The translations under genes and the position numbers were made by a program. The notes under the pieces were generated by a model. It was not told the DNA's origin and did no database searches. It was given only the letters and a program-made list of their open reading frames with translations. Positions 55,612 through 64,000 of a stretch of DNA of 64,000 nt are shown piece after piece. Location: contig NZ_FPBM01000005.1 of NCBI RefSeq assembly GCF_900116715.1, forward strand, positions 124,001-188,000, given 5' to 3'. Origin of the DNA: Polaromonas sp. YR568. Its GTDB lineage: Bacteria; Pseudomonadota; Gammaproteobacteria; Burkholderiales; Burkholderiaceae_C. Positions within the stretch are counted from its first letter, which is position 1, and each line of letters starts with the position of its first letter.

Positions 55612-56673
55612 ATGACGAAGCATTTCACCCTCAGCGATTTTGATTTCACGCTGCCCGAAGAACTCATCGCCCAACACCCCGCCGCCCAGCGAAGCGCCTC
55701 GCGCCTGCTCGACGGTCGGGAAGACCTGACGGTAGACCGCCGGTTCACCGAGCTCCCCGGCCTGTTGCAGCCGGGCGACCTGCTGGTCTTCAACGACACC
55801 AAGGTCGTCAAAGCCCGGCTCTTCGGCCAGAAAGCCAGCGGCGGCAAGCTGGAGCTGTTGATAGAGCGTGTGCTGTCGCCCCATGCGGACGAAGGCCATG
55901 AAGTCGCCGCCCACATGAAGGTCAGTAAAAAGCCCCTGCCCGGTGCGGTGATGCAAATGGATGGCGGTTTTACCGCCACGCTGCTGGGTCGCTGGCCCGA
56001 AGAAAGCGGGCCGCTTTACCGATTTCGCCTTAGCAGCGACCCCTATGCGCTGATGGCGCGGCACGGCCATGTGCCGTTGCCGCCCTACATCACCCACACC
56101 GATTCCGCCGACGACGAGCAGCGCTACCAGACCGTGTTTGCCAAAAACCCGGGCGCCGTGGCGGCGCCCACCGCCGCGCTGCATTTTGACGAGGCCGTGC
56201 TGGCCGAGCTGGAAGCTCGGGGCGTGCAGCGCGCCAGCGTCACGCTGCATGTGGGCGCGGGCACTTTTCAGCCCGTCAAGGCCGAGAACATCGCCGACCA
56301 CACCATGCATTTCGAGCGTTTCGAGGTGCCTCTGGCCACGCGGGAAGCCATTGCGGCCTGCAAGGCGCGCGGCGGCCGGGTGGTGGCCGTGGGCACGACC
56401 ACCGTCCGGGCGCTGGAGTCGCATGCGAAATTCGGCCCCGAGTGCAACGACACCAACATCTTCATCACGCCCGGCTTTGAATTTGCCGTGGTGGACCTGC
56501 TACTGACCAATTTCCACCTGCCCAAAAGCACCTTGATGATGCTGGTCAGCGCGTTTTCGGGCTATGAACACATCATGGCGCTGTACCGCCATGCGATTGC
56601 AGGGCGCTACCGCTTTTTCAGCTATGGCGACGCCATGCTGCTGGCCCGCAAAACCCCTCTGGCCGGCGCCTGA
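55612..56673 (+). CDS. queA: S-adenosylmethionine:tRNA ribosyltransferase-isomerase
   Basis: This 353-residue QueA transfers and isomerises the ribosyl of SAM onto preQ1 in tRNA, giving epoxyqueuosine. Conserved blocks are [46 protein letters not shown], and [20 protein letters not shown]. It also has [24 protein letters not shown] and [19 protein letters not shown]. It precedes tgt by 52 bases, the usual queA-tgt pairing. Confidence 0.97.
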   Translation: MTKHFTLSDFDFTLPEELIAQHPAAQRSASRLLDGREDLTVDRRFTELPGLLQPGDLLVFNDTKVVKARLFGQKASGGKLELLIERVLSPHADEGHEVAAHMKVSKKPLPGAVMQMDGGFTATLLGRWPEESGPLYRFRLSSDPYALMARHGHVPLPPYITHTDSADDEQRYQTVFAKNPGAVAAPTAALHFDEAVLAELEARGVQRASVTLHVGAGTFQPVKAENIADHTMHFERFEVPLATREAIAACKARGGRVVAVGTTTVRALESHAKFGPECNDTNIFITPGFEFAVVDLLLTNFHLPKSTLMMLVSAFSGYEHIMALYRHAIAGRYRFFSYGDAMLLARKTPLAGA

Positions 56674-56683
56674 CGGGGCCTGA

Positions 56684-57889
<1,206 letters not shown>

Positions 57890-57892
57890 GCG

Positions 57893-59131
57893 ATGAACAT
57901 CAATCTGCAACGATGGATTGACCGCTGGGCCGGCATTCCGCTGTGCGCGGCGGTGTCGGGCATTGATGCGGTCATGCGCCGATTCCGCAACGACGCCGAT
58001 GCCGACAAGGCGCCGCGCGCCATCGTGGTGATTTTGCTGTCGGAGATGGGCAGCCTGGTGCTGGCGCACGACATGTTTGCGCGCCTCAAGCAGCGCTACC
58101 CGGATGCGCCGCTGCATGCCCTGCTCTTCGGCAAGAATCGAGAAATCCTCGACCTGATGAAGGTGGTGGACCCAGCCAATGTGCACACGGTGAACGACAA
58201 ATCACTGGGCGGCCTGCTCTCCAGCCTGTGGAAGGCGATTGGCGAGCTGCGCCGCGCGAATGTGGATGTGGCGATTGACTGCGAGCTGTTCTCGCGCATC
58301 AGCAGTTTGTTGTCATACGCCAGCGGCGCGCGCATCCGCGTGGGCTTTCACCGCCACACGCAAGAAGGCCTGTACCGCGGCTCGCACATCAACCGGCCCG
58401 TGCCCTACAACCCGTACCACCACATCAGCGCGCAGTTCCTGACGCTGGCGCGCGCGATTGATTCGACGGCCGTGCCCAAGTCCAAACTGCCGGCCAATCT
58501 GGCAGCGGCTGGCACCGGCAAACCGCCGCCGCATGTGCAGCTGGATGCGGCGCTGGTGCCGGGCATCCAGGCCCGGCTGGCGCAAGACTTTCCGGCGATT
58601 GCCGGCAAGCCGCTGGTGCTGGTGTACCCGGGCGGCGGCATCCTGCCGATACGCGCCTGGCCGCTGGCGTCATACACCGCGCTGTGCGAAGGCCTGGTGG
58701 CCGACGGCTGCGCCGTGGCCGTGATTGGACTGAAGGACGACCAGGCACTGGCGCGGCAGCTGGTGGCCAATGTGCACACGGCTTTCCCGGGCAGCCCCGT
58801 GATCGATCTCACCGGCTACACCCGCTCGATTTCCGAACTGCTGGCGTTGTTTCATATCGCCCGCCTGCTGGTCACCAATGACGGCGGGCCAGGGCAGTTC
58901 GCGGCGCTGACGCCCATCTGGACGCTGATGCTCTTCGGCCCCGAAACCCCGGGCCTGTACGCACCGCTCACGCCGCAGTGTTATTCCTTTTACAGCCAGT
59001 GGCCCTGCTCGCCCTGCCTCACTGCCTACAACCACCGCTCGTCTTACTGCGATGGCGACAACCAGTGCCTGAAAGTCATCGCACCCGAGGCCGTATTGGC
59101 CAAGGCGCGTGAGTGCCTGGCAGCGCCCTGA
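57893..59131 (+). CDS. Glycosyltransferase family 9 (heptosyltransferase-like)
   Basis: The 412-residue GT-B protein has ILLSEMGSLVLAHDMFARLKQRYPD at the N-terminal Rossmann half and the GT9-like PLVLVYPGGGILPIRAWPLASY. The C-terminal LLVTNDGGPGQFAALTPIWTLMLFGPETP is typical of lipopolysaccharide heptosyltransferases. A Cys-rich stretch (YSQWPCSPCLTAYNHRSSYC) follows, as in GT9 members. No signal peptide, so it acts on the cytoplasmic face. The gene is 3 bases after tgt and 17 before GtrA. Donor and acceptor are unknown. Confidence 0.85.
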   Translation: MNINLQRWIDRWAGIPLCAAVSGIDAVMRRFRNDADADKAPRAIVVILLSEMGSLVLAHDMFARLKQRYPDAPLHALLFGKNREILDLMKVVDPANVHTVNDKSLGGLLSSLWKAIGELRRANVDVAIDCELFSRISSLLSYASGARIRVGFHRHTQEGLYRGSHINRPVPYNPYHHISAQFLTLARAIDSTAVPKSKLPANLAAAGTGKPPPHVQLDAALVPGIQARLAQDFPAIAGKPLVLVYPGGGILPIRAWPLASYTALCEGLVADGCAVAVIGLKDDQALARQLVANVHTAFPGSPVIDLTGYTRSISELLALFHIARLLVTNDGGPGQFAALTPIWTLMLFGPETPGLYAPLTPQCYSFYSQWPCSPCLTAYNHRSSYCDGDNQCLKVIAPEAVLAKARECLAAP

Positions 59132-59148
59132 ATCCACCTCTTTCCTCA

Positions 59149-59676
59149 ATGTCCGCACTCCGATCCTTTGCCGAAGCCATCATCCGGCGCCTGCCCGAGC
59201 GCCTGCAGCCCATGGTGCGCTGGCGTTTCATCAAGTTCGGCGTGGTGGGCGCCAGCGGCACGGTGGTCAACCTGGTGGTGCTGTATGTCGCGCAGGAGTT
59301 TTTGTTCAGCCGGATTGCGGACTTCCACGACCGGCTGAACTACTCCATCGCGCTGGCGATCACCGTCGCCACCATCAGCAATTTTTACTGGAACCGCCGC
59401 CTGACCTGGCGCGACCGCAAACACGAAGTCCATCATTCGGCGCTCTTCCTGTTTGGCAAGTATGTGATGGCCGCCGGCCTGGCCATCGTGCTGCAATCGC
59501 TGCTGACCAAATGGCTGGCCCTGTACATGCACTACCTGCTGGCCAATGTGCTGGCCATCGTGCTGTCCAGCGTGTGCAATTTCGTCGCCAACGACCGCAT
59601 GACTTTCCGCCGCCGCCGCGTCAAAATTGCAGCCGCTGACGAAAAACCCTCGCCCGACACCCATGACAAACCTTGA
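59149..59676 (+). CDS. GtrA-family membrane protein
   Basis: This 175-residue small polytopic protein has about four spans. It has RFIKFGVVGASGTVVNLVVLYV at the start and ISNFYWNRRLTW and VCNFVANDRMTFRR, the paired conserved motifs of GtrA. GtrA-like proteins are thought to help move undecaprenyl-phosphate-linked sugars across the membrane. The start at 59149 is chosen over an overlapping upstream one. It overlaps the next gene by 14 bases. Confidence 0.88.
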   Translation: MSALRSFAEAIIRRLPERLQPMVRWRFIKFGVVGASGTVVNLVVLYVAQEFLFSRIADFHDRLNYSIALAITVATISNFYWNRRLTWRDRKHEVHHSALFLFGKYVMAAGLAIVLQSLLTKWLALYMHYLLANVLAIVLSSVCNFVANDRMTFRRRRVKIAAADEKPSPDTHDKP

Positions 59677-61438
59677 GTCCCTGAAGAGCCGCCTCCCCGT
59701 CCACCGCATCTGGATAGGGCTGGCCCTTCTGGTGGCGCTGGGTTATCTGTTCGGCCTGGGCGGCGACCATATCCCGCGCAATGGCGACGAACTGGTGTAC
59801 GCCCACATCGCGCGGCTGACGGCAGAGACCGGCAAGTGGCTACCGCTGGTGAGCTCTTACGACTTCATGCGCAACACCAAGCCGCCTGTGCTGTTCTGGC
59901 AGGCCATGGTGGCCGGTGGATGGGGCGAACACTGGACGCTGCTCAATCTGCGCCTGCCCAGCATTGCATACACCTGGGCCATCGCCCTGATGACCGCGCT
60001 GCTGGGCTGGAAGATTGTCCGCGGCGACACGGGCGCAACGCCCGTAGCCGAAGACCGCCAGCGCCACGCGCTGGCCATGGGCGCCATCGCGGCCATCGTC
60101 TACCTGTCTTTCTTCAGCACCTACCGCTACGGCCGGCCCTACCTGACCAGTGCGCCTGAAACCTTCTGGCTGTTCGGCGTGTTCTTTGCGGTGGCCTGGT
60201 CGCCGGCAAAACTGCTGGCCTCGCGCTGGAAGTTTCCGCTGCTGGCCGGCATCGCCATCGGCATAGGCTGCCTCTACAAATCGTTTGTCATGGTGGTGCC
60301 GGTCGGCTTTGCGCTGGCGCTGTGCTACCAGATGCTGGGCGCACGCAAGGCGCCGTGGGACGTTTTCCGGCGTGGCGTCGTGATCGACGGCGTGAAGGTG
60401 GTGGCCATCTGCGTGCTGGCACTCGCGATTTTCGGCCTGTGGTTTGCCATAGACCCGCAGCCGGGCGAGGTCTGGCGTGAATTTGTCGTCGGTGAAAACG
60501 CCGGCAAGATGAATTCGTCAAAAGGCTACTTCGCCATCGCCTTCAGCGGCAGCAGCGGCATACTGACCATCCTGACGGGCTATTACTCCAACGCGCTGTT
60601 CCTGCTGCCCGTCGCCATCGGCTGCACCTGGGCCGCGTGGAAAGCCTGGCGCCTGCGCCGGGGAACAGGGCAAACCATCAGCGACACCGAAAAAGCCCTG
60701 TGGATCTGGCTGCTGGCCTTCGCGCTGGTGTTTATGGTGCCCACGCAGCGTTCCACACGCTACCTGATTCCCGCCATGCCGGCCCTGGCCGTGCTGATCG
60801 CGATTTACTGGGACCGCATTGCGCGCATCTGGTTCAGCCTGACGCTGGTGATCTGCCTCATAGGCGCGCTGGCCATGGGCCTGATCGGCTACGGCGGCGT
60901 GCGCGCCACGCAAGACGCCTGGCTGTTCTCGCCGCTGTACTGGCTCTTTTTGGGCGTGCTCGCCGCAGCCTGCCTCGCCGGCATGTTCAAACCCGCGTGG
61001 ACCCGGCCCATCACCGCCCTGAGCAGCTTTGCGGTGCTGTTCGCGCTGGCCTGGGTCACCCTGCCCTTCAACGGCGACATGGGGCGATTCCGCGGCGAGA
61101 CCGATGCGCTGCTCAAAGGCCAGGCGGTGTCGGTGCCCAGCAACTTCAACGGCCACTTCGAGCGCTACGAGTTCATCATCCCCGGCGCAAAGATCGTTCC
61201 TTACTTTGCCGCGCAGCCGGTGGACTACCAGGACGTGGACGCGCTCTTCAAGACCACACGCTACGCGCTGGTGCAGCGCCGCGCGGGGCAAAAACCCTGC
61301 GACGCCTGCCGCGTCATTGACGAGCGCTGGGACCTGCGTTCGCGCCAGGACGAAAAAGAAGGCACGCTGGGCGCGTTCAAATCACCCGAAACCTACTGGT
61401 ACGCCAAAGAGTATCTGGTTGAGCGGGCAGCGCCTTGA
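59663..61438 (+). CDS. Glycosyltransferase family 39 (ArnT-like membrane transferase)
   Basis: The 591-residue integral membrane protein has many hydrophobic spans. The first periplasmic loop contains GDHIPRNGDELVYAHIARL, with acidic residues in the position of the GT39/GT-C D/E motif. KPPVLFWQAMVAGGWGEHW follows. GT39 enzymes move a sugar from a lipid carrier to protein or lipid A. With GtrA and the GT9 enzyme this forms a three-gene envelope-sugar module. The acceptor is unknown; both LPS modification and glycan assembly are possible. Confidence 0.87.
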   Translation: MTNLESLKSRLPVHRIWIGLALLVALGYLFGLGGDHIPRNGDELVYAHIARLTAETGKWLPLVSSYDFMRNTKPPVLFWQAMVAGGWGEHWTLLNLRLPSIAYTWAIALMTALLGWKIVRGDTGATPVAEDRQRHALAMGAIAAIVYLSFFSTYRYGRPYLTSAPETFWLFGVFFAVAWSPAKLLASRWKFPLLAGIAIGIGCLYKSFVMVVPVGFALALCYQMLGARKAPWDVFRRGVVIDGVKVVAICVLALAIFGLWFAIDPQPGEVWREFVVGENAGKMNSSKGYFAIAFSGSSGILTILTGYYSNALFLLPVAIGCTWAAWKAWRLRRGTGQTISDTEKALWIWLLAFALVFMVPTQRSTRYLIPAMPALAVLIAIYWDRIARIWFSLTLVICLIGALAMGLIGYGGVRATQDAWLFSPLYWLFLGVLAAACLAGMFKPAWTRPITALSSFAVLFALAWVTLPFNGDMGRFRGETDALLKGQAVSVPSNFNGHFERYEFIIPGAKIVPYFAAQPVDYQDVDALFKTTRYALVQRRAGQKPCDACRVIDERWDLRSRQDEKEGTLGAFKSPETYWYAKEYLVERAAP

Positions 61439-61491
61439 GAACCTGTTCTCAGCCCGCCGCCACCCTTGCAAGTTTCACAAAGGAAGTTTCC

Positions 61492-62280
61492 ATGTCCCGA
61501 TTTCCGAGATTTGCAGGGGCCCTTGCCCTGGTAGCCATGTTGGCGCTGGGCGGCTGCGCCACGGCCATCAAACCGCATGAAACCACCGGCGCGCCCACGC
61601 TCGACTTTCAAAGCATGGCGCTCAACCCCAGCAACGGCGGCGAGCTGATCAAGGCCGACGCATTGCAGGCGGGCGACATCATCCTCACCGCTGAAAACGG
61701 CCTGAACTCCGTGGGCATCCGGCTGATCACGCTGTCGCCCGTCAGCCACGCCGCGATTTACATGGGCAACAACCAGATCGCCGAAGCCGTAGGCTCAGGC
61801 ATACGCATCCGCAGCGTGGACGCGATGCTGGCTGACGAAGCGACGGTGGTGGCCTTTCGCCACCCCGACCTCACCGCCGGCCAGGCGGTGCAGATCAACA
61901 CCTTTGTGGCCAGCCACGAAGGCAAAAAGTACAACTACCTCGGCGTGATGCTGCAGGCCCCGTTTGCCCTGGAGCGGCGCATGTGCGAGTTGCCGCTGGT
62001 GCCGTCCATGGTGCGCGACTTCTGCATACGCGGCATCGCTGCCGTGCAGCTCGGTCTGGGCCGCAACGACCAGTTCTTCTGCTCGCAGTTCATTCTGGAG
62101 GCCTACCGCAGCGCGGGCCTGCCGCTCACCGACGCCGACCCGCGCCTGATCAACCCCGGTGACCTGCTGCACATGCGGGAGGGCGATGTGCCCTCCGTCA
62201 TGATTCACAAGCCGCTGAAGTACGTGGGGCACCTCAAGGCGGCCCCACTGGTGGCGGCTGCGGAGCCGCTAGGTCAATAA
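61492..62280 (+). CDS. Lipoprotein, YiiX/YaeF-type NlpC/P60 cysteine hydrolase
   Basis: The 262-residue protein has a lipobox LGGC (Cys22). The permuted papain-like (YaeF/YiiX) domain shows ALQAGDIILTAENGLNSVGIRLITLSPVSHAAIYMGN with His86, and later NDQFFCSQFILEAYRSAGLPL with Cys197. His before Cys is the permuted order of this family. A tail ending in INPGDLLHM follows. Such enzymes cleave amide or peptide bonds, but substrates are mostly unknown. It lies 53 bases after the GT39 gene and may share its transcript. Confidence 0.83.
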   Translation: MSRFPRFAGALALVAMLALGGCATAIKPHETTGAPTLDFQSMALNPSNGGELIKADALQAGDIILTAENGLNSVGIRLITLSPVSHAAIYMGNNQIAEAVGSGIRIRSVDAMLADEATVVAFRHPDLTAGQAVQINTFVASHEGKKYNYLGVMLQAPFALERRMCELPLVPSMVRDFCIRGIAAVQLGLGRNDQFFCSQFILEAYRSAGLPLTDADPRLINPGDLLHMREGDVPSVMIHKPLKYVGHLKAAPLVAAAEPLGQ

Positions 62281-62306
62281 GCAGTCAAGCCGGTCAGGCC
62301 GGCTGA

Positions 62307-62792
62307 TCAGCCACCCACATGCATGGTGAACTGCGCGCCGTTGGAGAGCTTGCACTGCCCGGTGCCCATGGTGGACGAATTCATCTGGTAGCGGCAGCTG
62401 ATGTAGCTGCCCCGGTTGCCCGAACCATTGGCCACGCCTTCGCGCACGGGTGAGCCCGCGATCCGTGTGGCTTCCCCGGTGAAGCTTTCACCGTTGATAT
62501 TGGTGGTGAAGGTGCCGCGCCCGTTCATGTCGTTGGTCACCACCGCACCCACCATGCCGTAAACCTTCGCGGCATCGTTCGCGGGATACAGGCGTGCGGA
62601 AAAAGTCGTGCTGGCAGGGATTGCCGGCGTGACATACACCGTGGAAGAAGTGACTGGCGGCTGGCCGGGCTGAACCGGCACCACATAGCAACCGGTGAGG
62701 GCGGTGGCGCCCAGCACAGCGGCGGCCAAAGCCTTGCGGCCTGAAAGGGGCGCCAGGCGCGACAGGGAGAACAGGGACGAATTGATCTTCAT
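62307..62792 (-). CDS. Putative lipoprotein of unknown function
   Basis: The 161-residue protein has a long N-region and lipobox LTGC (Cys35), then a Pro/Val-rich stretch (VVPVQPGQPPVTSSTVYVTP). A small Gly/Thr/Ser-rich domain follows (NGRGTFTTNINGESFTGEAT, then CRYQMNSSTMGTGQCKLSNG). The two later cysteines could form a disulfide. No recognised family beyond that. It is convergent with the NlpC/P60 lipoprotein and divergent from the aldo/keto reductase. Confidence 0.75.
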   Translation of the reverse strand: MKINSSLFSLSRLAPLSGRKALAAAVLGATALTGCYVVPVQPGQPPVTSSTVYVTPAIPASTTFSARLYPANDAAKVYGMVGAVVTNDMNGRGTFTTNINGESFTGEATRIAGSPVREGVANGSGNRGSYISCRYQMNSSTMGTGQCKLSNGAQFTMHVGG

Positions 62793-62894
62793 AAATTACC
62801 CGAAGGCCCAAGCACATGCTTGTGGGGGCAGTGTGGGGCGACTTGTTCAAATAGTTTCTTTAAAAGATACAAGATCATTAGTTTCATACGATTA

Positions 62895-62911
62895 GTATCT
62901 AAATTAGATAC
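62895..62911. promoter_or_regulatory. Perfect 17-bp palindrome in an AT-rich divergent promoter region
   Basis: GTATCTAA-A-TTAGATAC has perfect 8-base arms around one base. It lies in a notably AT-rich patch (62855-62925) between the divergent lipoprotein and aldo/keto-reductase genes. A single AGATAC half-site lies about 30 bases upstream. It is a strong operator candidate for an unidentified regulator. Confidence 0.55.
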
Positions 62912-63041
62912 TTCGTTGAAAACAACGATCTTCGTGAGAAGCATCACGGCGCCGCTTAGGCCCGCGAAATAACCGACGCACAGCGCAAAGCCTCAGGCTC
63001 AGGCACCATCACGCTTCCCACCCACTTTTTCTGCCGCAAAC

Positions 63042-64000
63042 ATGACCATGCAATACCGCCGCCTCGGCAACAGCAACCTCAAAGTCTCCGTTTTGTGCCT
63101 GGGCACCATGATGTTCGGCAAGCAGACGCCGTTCGAGGAAGCCGGCCGCATCGTGGCATCGGCCCGCGAGCACGGGCTCAACTTCATCGACACGGCCGAC
63201 GTCTACAACCAGGGGCAGTCCGAGAAAGACGTGGGCAAGCTGCTGGCCGGGCAGCGGCAGCACTGGGTGCTGGCCAGCAAGCTGGGCAACCCGGTCAGTG
63301 AGAACATCAACGAGAGCCACTACTCGCGCCGCTGGATCCTGCAAGAAACCGATGCCATCCTGGCGCGGCTGCAGACCGACTACCTGGACATCCTCTACCT
63401 GCACCGCGACTACCACGAGGAAAACCTCGAAGAAGCCGTTCGCGCGCTGGGCGACTTGATACGCGCGGGCAAGCTGCGCAGTTTTGGCCTTTCCAACTTC
63501 CGCGGCTGGCGCATTGCCGAGGTGGTGCGGCTGTGCAAGGAGCTGGGCGTGCCGCAGCCGGCCGTTTGCCAGCCCTATTACAACCTGCTCAACCGCGGCC
63601 CGGAAGTCGAGATCCTGCCGGCCTGCGGCCACTACGGCATTGGCGTGGTGCCTTACAGCCCGCTGGCGCGCGGTGTGCTCACCGGTAAATACCCGCCCGG
63701 CCAGCCGCCGGCCGAAGGTACGCGCGCCGGCAGCGGCGACAAGCGCATCCTGGAGACCGAGTTCCGCGAGGAGTCATTGGTGATTGCGCAAAAGATCAAG
63801 GCACGCTGCGAAGCCAAAGGCCAGGTGCCCGGGCAGTTTGCCGCCGCCTGGGTGCTGGCCAATCCAATCGTGAGTTCGGTCATCGTCGGCCCGCGCACGC
63901 TGCCGCACCTGGAAGACGTGTATGGAGCGGTCGGCCTGGCGCTGGACAAGGACGACGAGGCCTTCATCAACGAGCTGGTAGTGCCGGGCCATGCGTCCAG
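63042..64000 (+). CDS. Aldo/keto reductase (3' end cut by window edge)
   Basis: The first 319 codons are present without a stop. The barrel shows MTMQYRRLGNSNLKVSVLCL, then LNFIDTADVYNQGQSE. Asp50, Tyr55, Lys80 and His121 (LYLHRDY) match the catalytic tetrad of aldo/keto reductases. GLSNFRGWRIAEVV and VVPYSPLARGVLTGKY follow. The pattern fits the YajO/tas-like branch that uses NADPH on carbonyls. An ATG at 63048 is an alternative start. A palindrome upstream suggests regulation by a small-molecule-responsive repressor. Confidence 0.9.
   Translation, partial: MTMQYRRLGNSNLKVSVLCLGTMMFGKQTPFEEAGRIVASAREHGLNFIDTADVYNQGQSEKDVGKLLAGQRQHWVLASKLGNPVSENINESHYSRRWILQETDAILARLQTDYLDILYLHRDYHEENLEEAVRALGDLIRAGKLRSFGLSNFRGWRIAEVVRLCKELGVPQPAVCQPYYNLLNRGPEVEILPACGHYGIGVVPYSPLARGVLTGKYPPGQPPAEGTRAGSGDKRILETEFREESLVIAQKIKARCEAKGQVPGQFAAAWVLANPIVSSVIVGPRTLPHLEDVYGAVGLALDKDDEAFINELVVPGHAS

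Noticed and set aside
62281..62306. Terminator between the convergent lipoprotein genes
   Set aside because: AGCCGG/CCGGCT can pair but has no T-run on either strand.

Overview
The window is 64 kb of GC-rich, gene-dense bacterial chromosome. Gene content and order point to a betaproteobacterium of the Burkholderiales, most likely Comamonadaceae (Polaromonas/Rhodoferax/Variovorax-like). The evidence is many Bug-type solute receptors, Liv-type transporters paired with acyl-CoA ligases, a 2-aminobenzoyl-CoA-type monooxygenase/reductase, a DUF1840 protein, and intergenic repeats of a kind I associate with that family. No taxonomic search was run.

Layout. (1) 1-11.5 kb: the tail of a LysR gene, a flavin-oxidase-like protein, a Crp/Fnr regulator, then a large + strand cluster with an adenylate-forming acyl-CoA ligase, a complete LivGHM/binding-protein/LivF ABC importer, a second orphan binding protein and a PaaK-like ligase: uptake coupled to CoA activation of an organic (probably aromatic) acid. 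(2) 11.6-15.6 kb: two Bug receptors, an Arr-type ADP-ribosyltransferase, DUF1840 and a 2OG-Fe dioxygenase. (3) 15.7-23.2 kb: a compact, translationally coupled operon for aerobic CoA-dependent breakdown of 2-aminobenzoate (or salicylate): bifunctional hydroxylase/reductase, MarR, enoyl-CoA hydratase, acyl-CoA dehydrogenase, CoA ligase, hot-dog thioesterase and a Rid protein lacking the usual substrate-binding arginine. (4) 23.2-27.5 kb: a less GC-rich patch with an IS3 orfA remnant, a decayed Bug receptor and a 1066-residue NTPase/BTAD regulator preceded by 11-bp-phased direct repeats. (5) 27.7-36.8 kb: spc and alpha ribosomal operons on the - strand, from rplN to rplQ, ending in an initiator tRNA gene and a terminator. 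(6) 37.2-47.7 kb: glycerol use, with glpSTPQUV-glpD on the - strand and glpR-glpK divergent on the + strand. (7) 47.7-64 kb: housekeeping and envelope genes: proC, ubiA, dps, oxyR, recG, queA, tgt, three lipid-linked sugar/LPS-type genes, lipoproteins and a truncated aldo/keto reductase.

How the genes work together. Regions 1-3 form an acid-catabolism neighbourhood of importers or receptors, CoA ligases and ring-attack/beta-oxidation-type enzymes. Region 6 is a self-contained glycerol regulon that imports by ABC transporter rather than facilitator, phosphorylates with GlpK and oxidises with GlpD under GlpR. OxyR and Dps are adjacent, as expected for peroxide defence.

The most interesting non-standard signals are the Rid protein in the 2-aminobenzoyl-CoA operon, the phased repeats before the BTAD regulator, the terminator-like hairpin inside the alpha operon, the initiator tRNA attached to that operon, and the asymmetric GlpS/GlpT ATPase pair. 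No CRISPR array, prophage or complete insertion sequence was seen.
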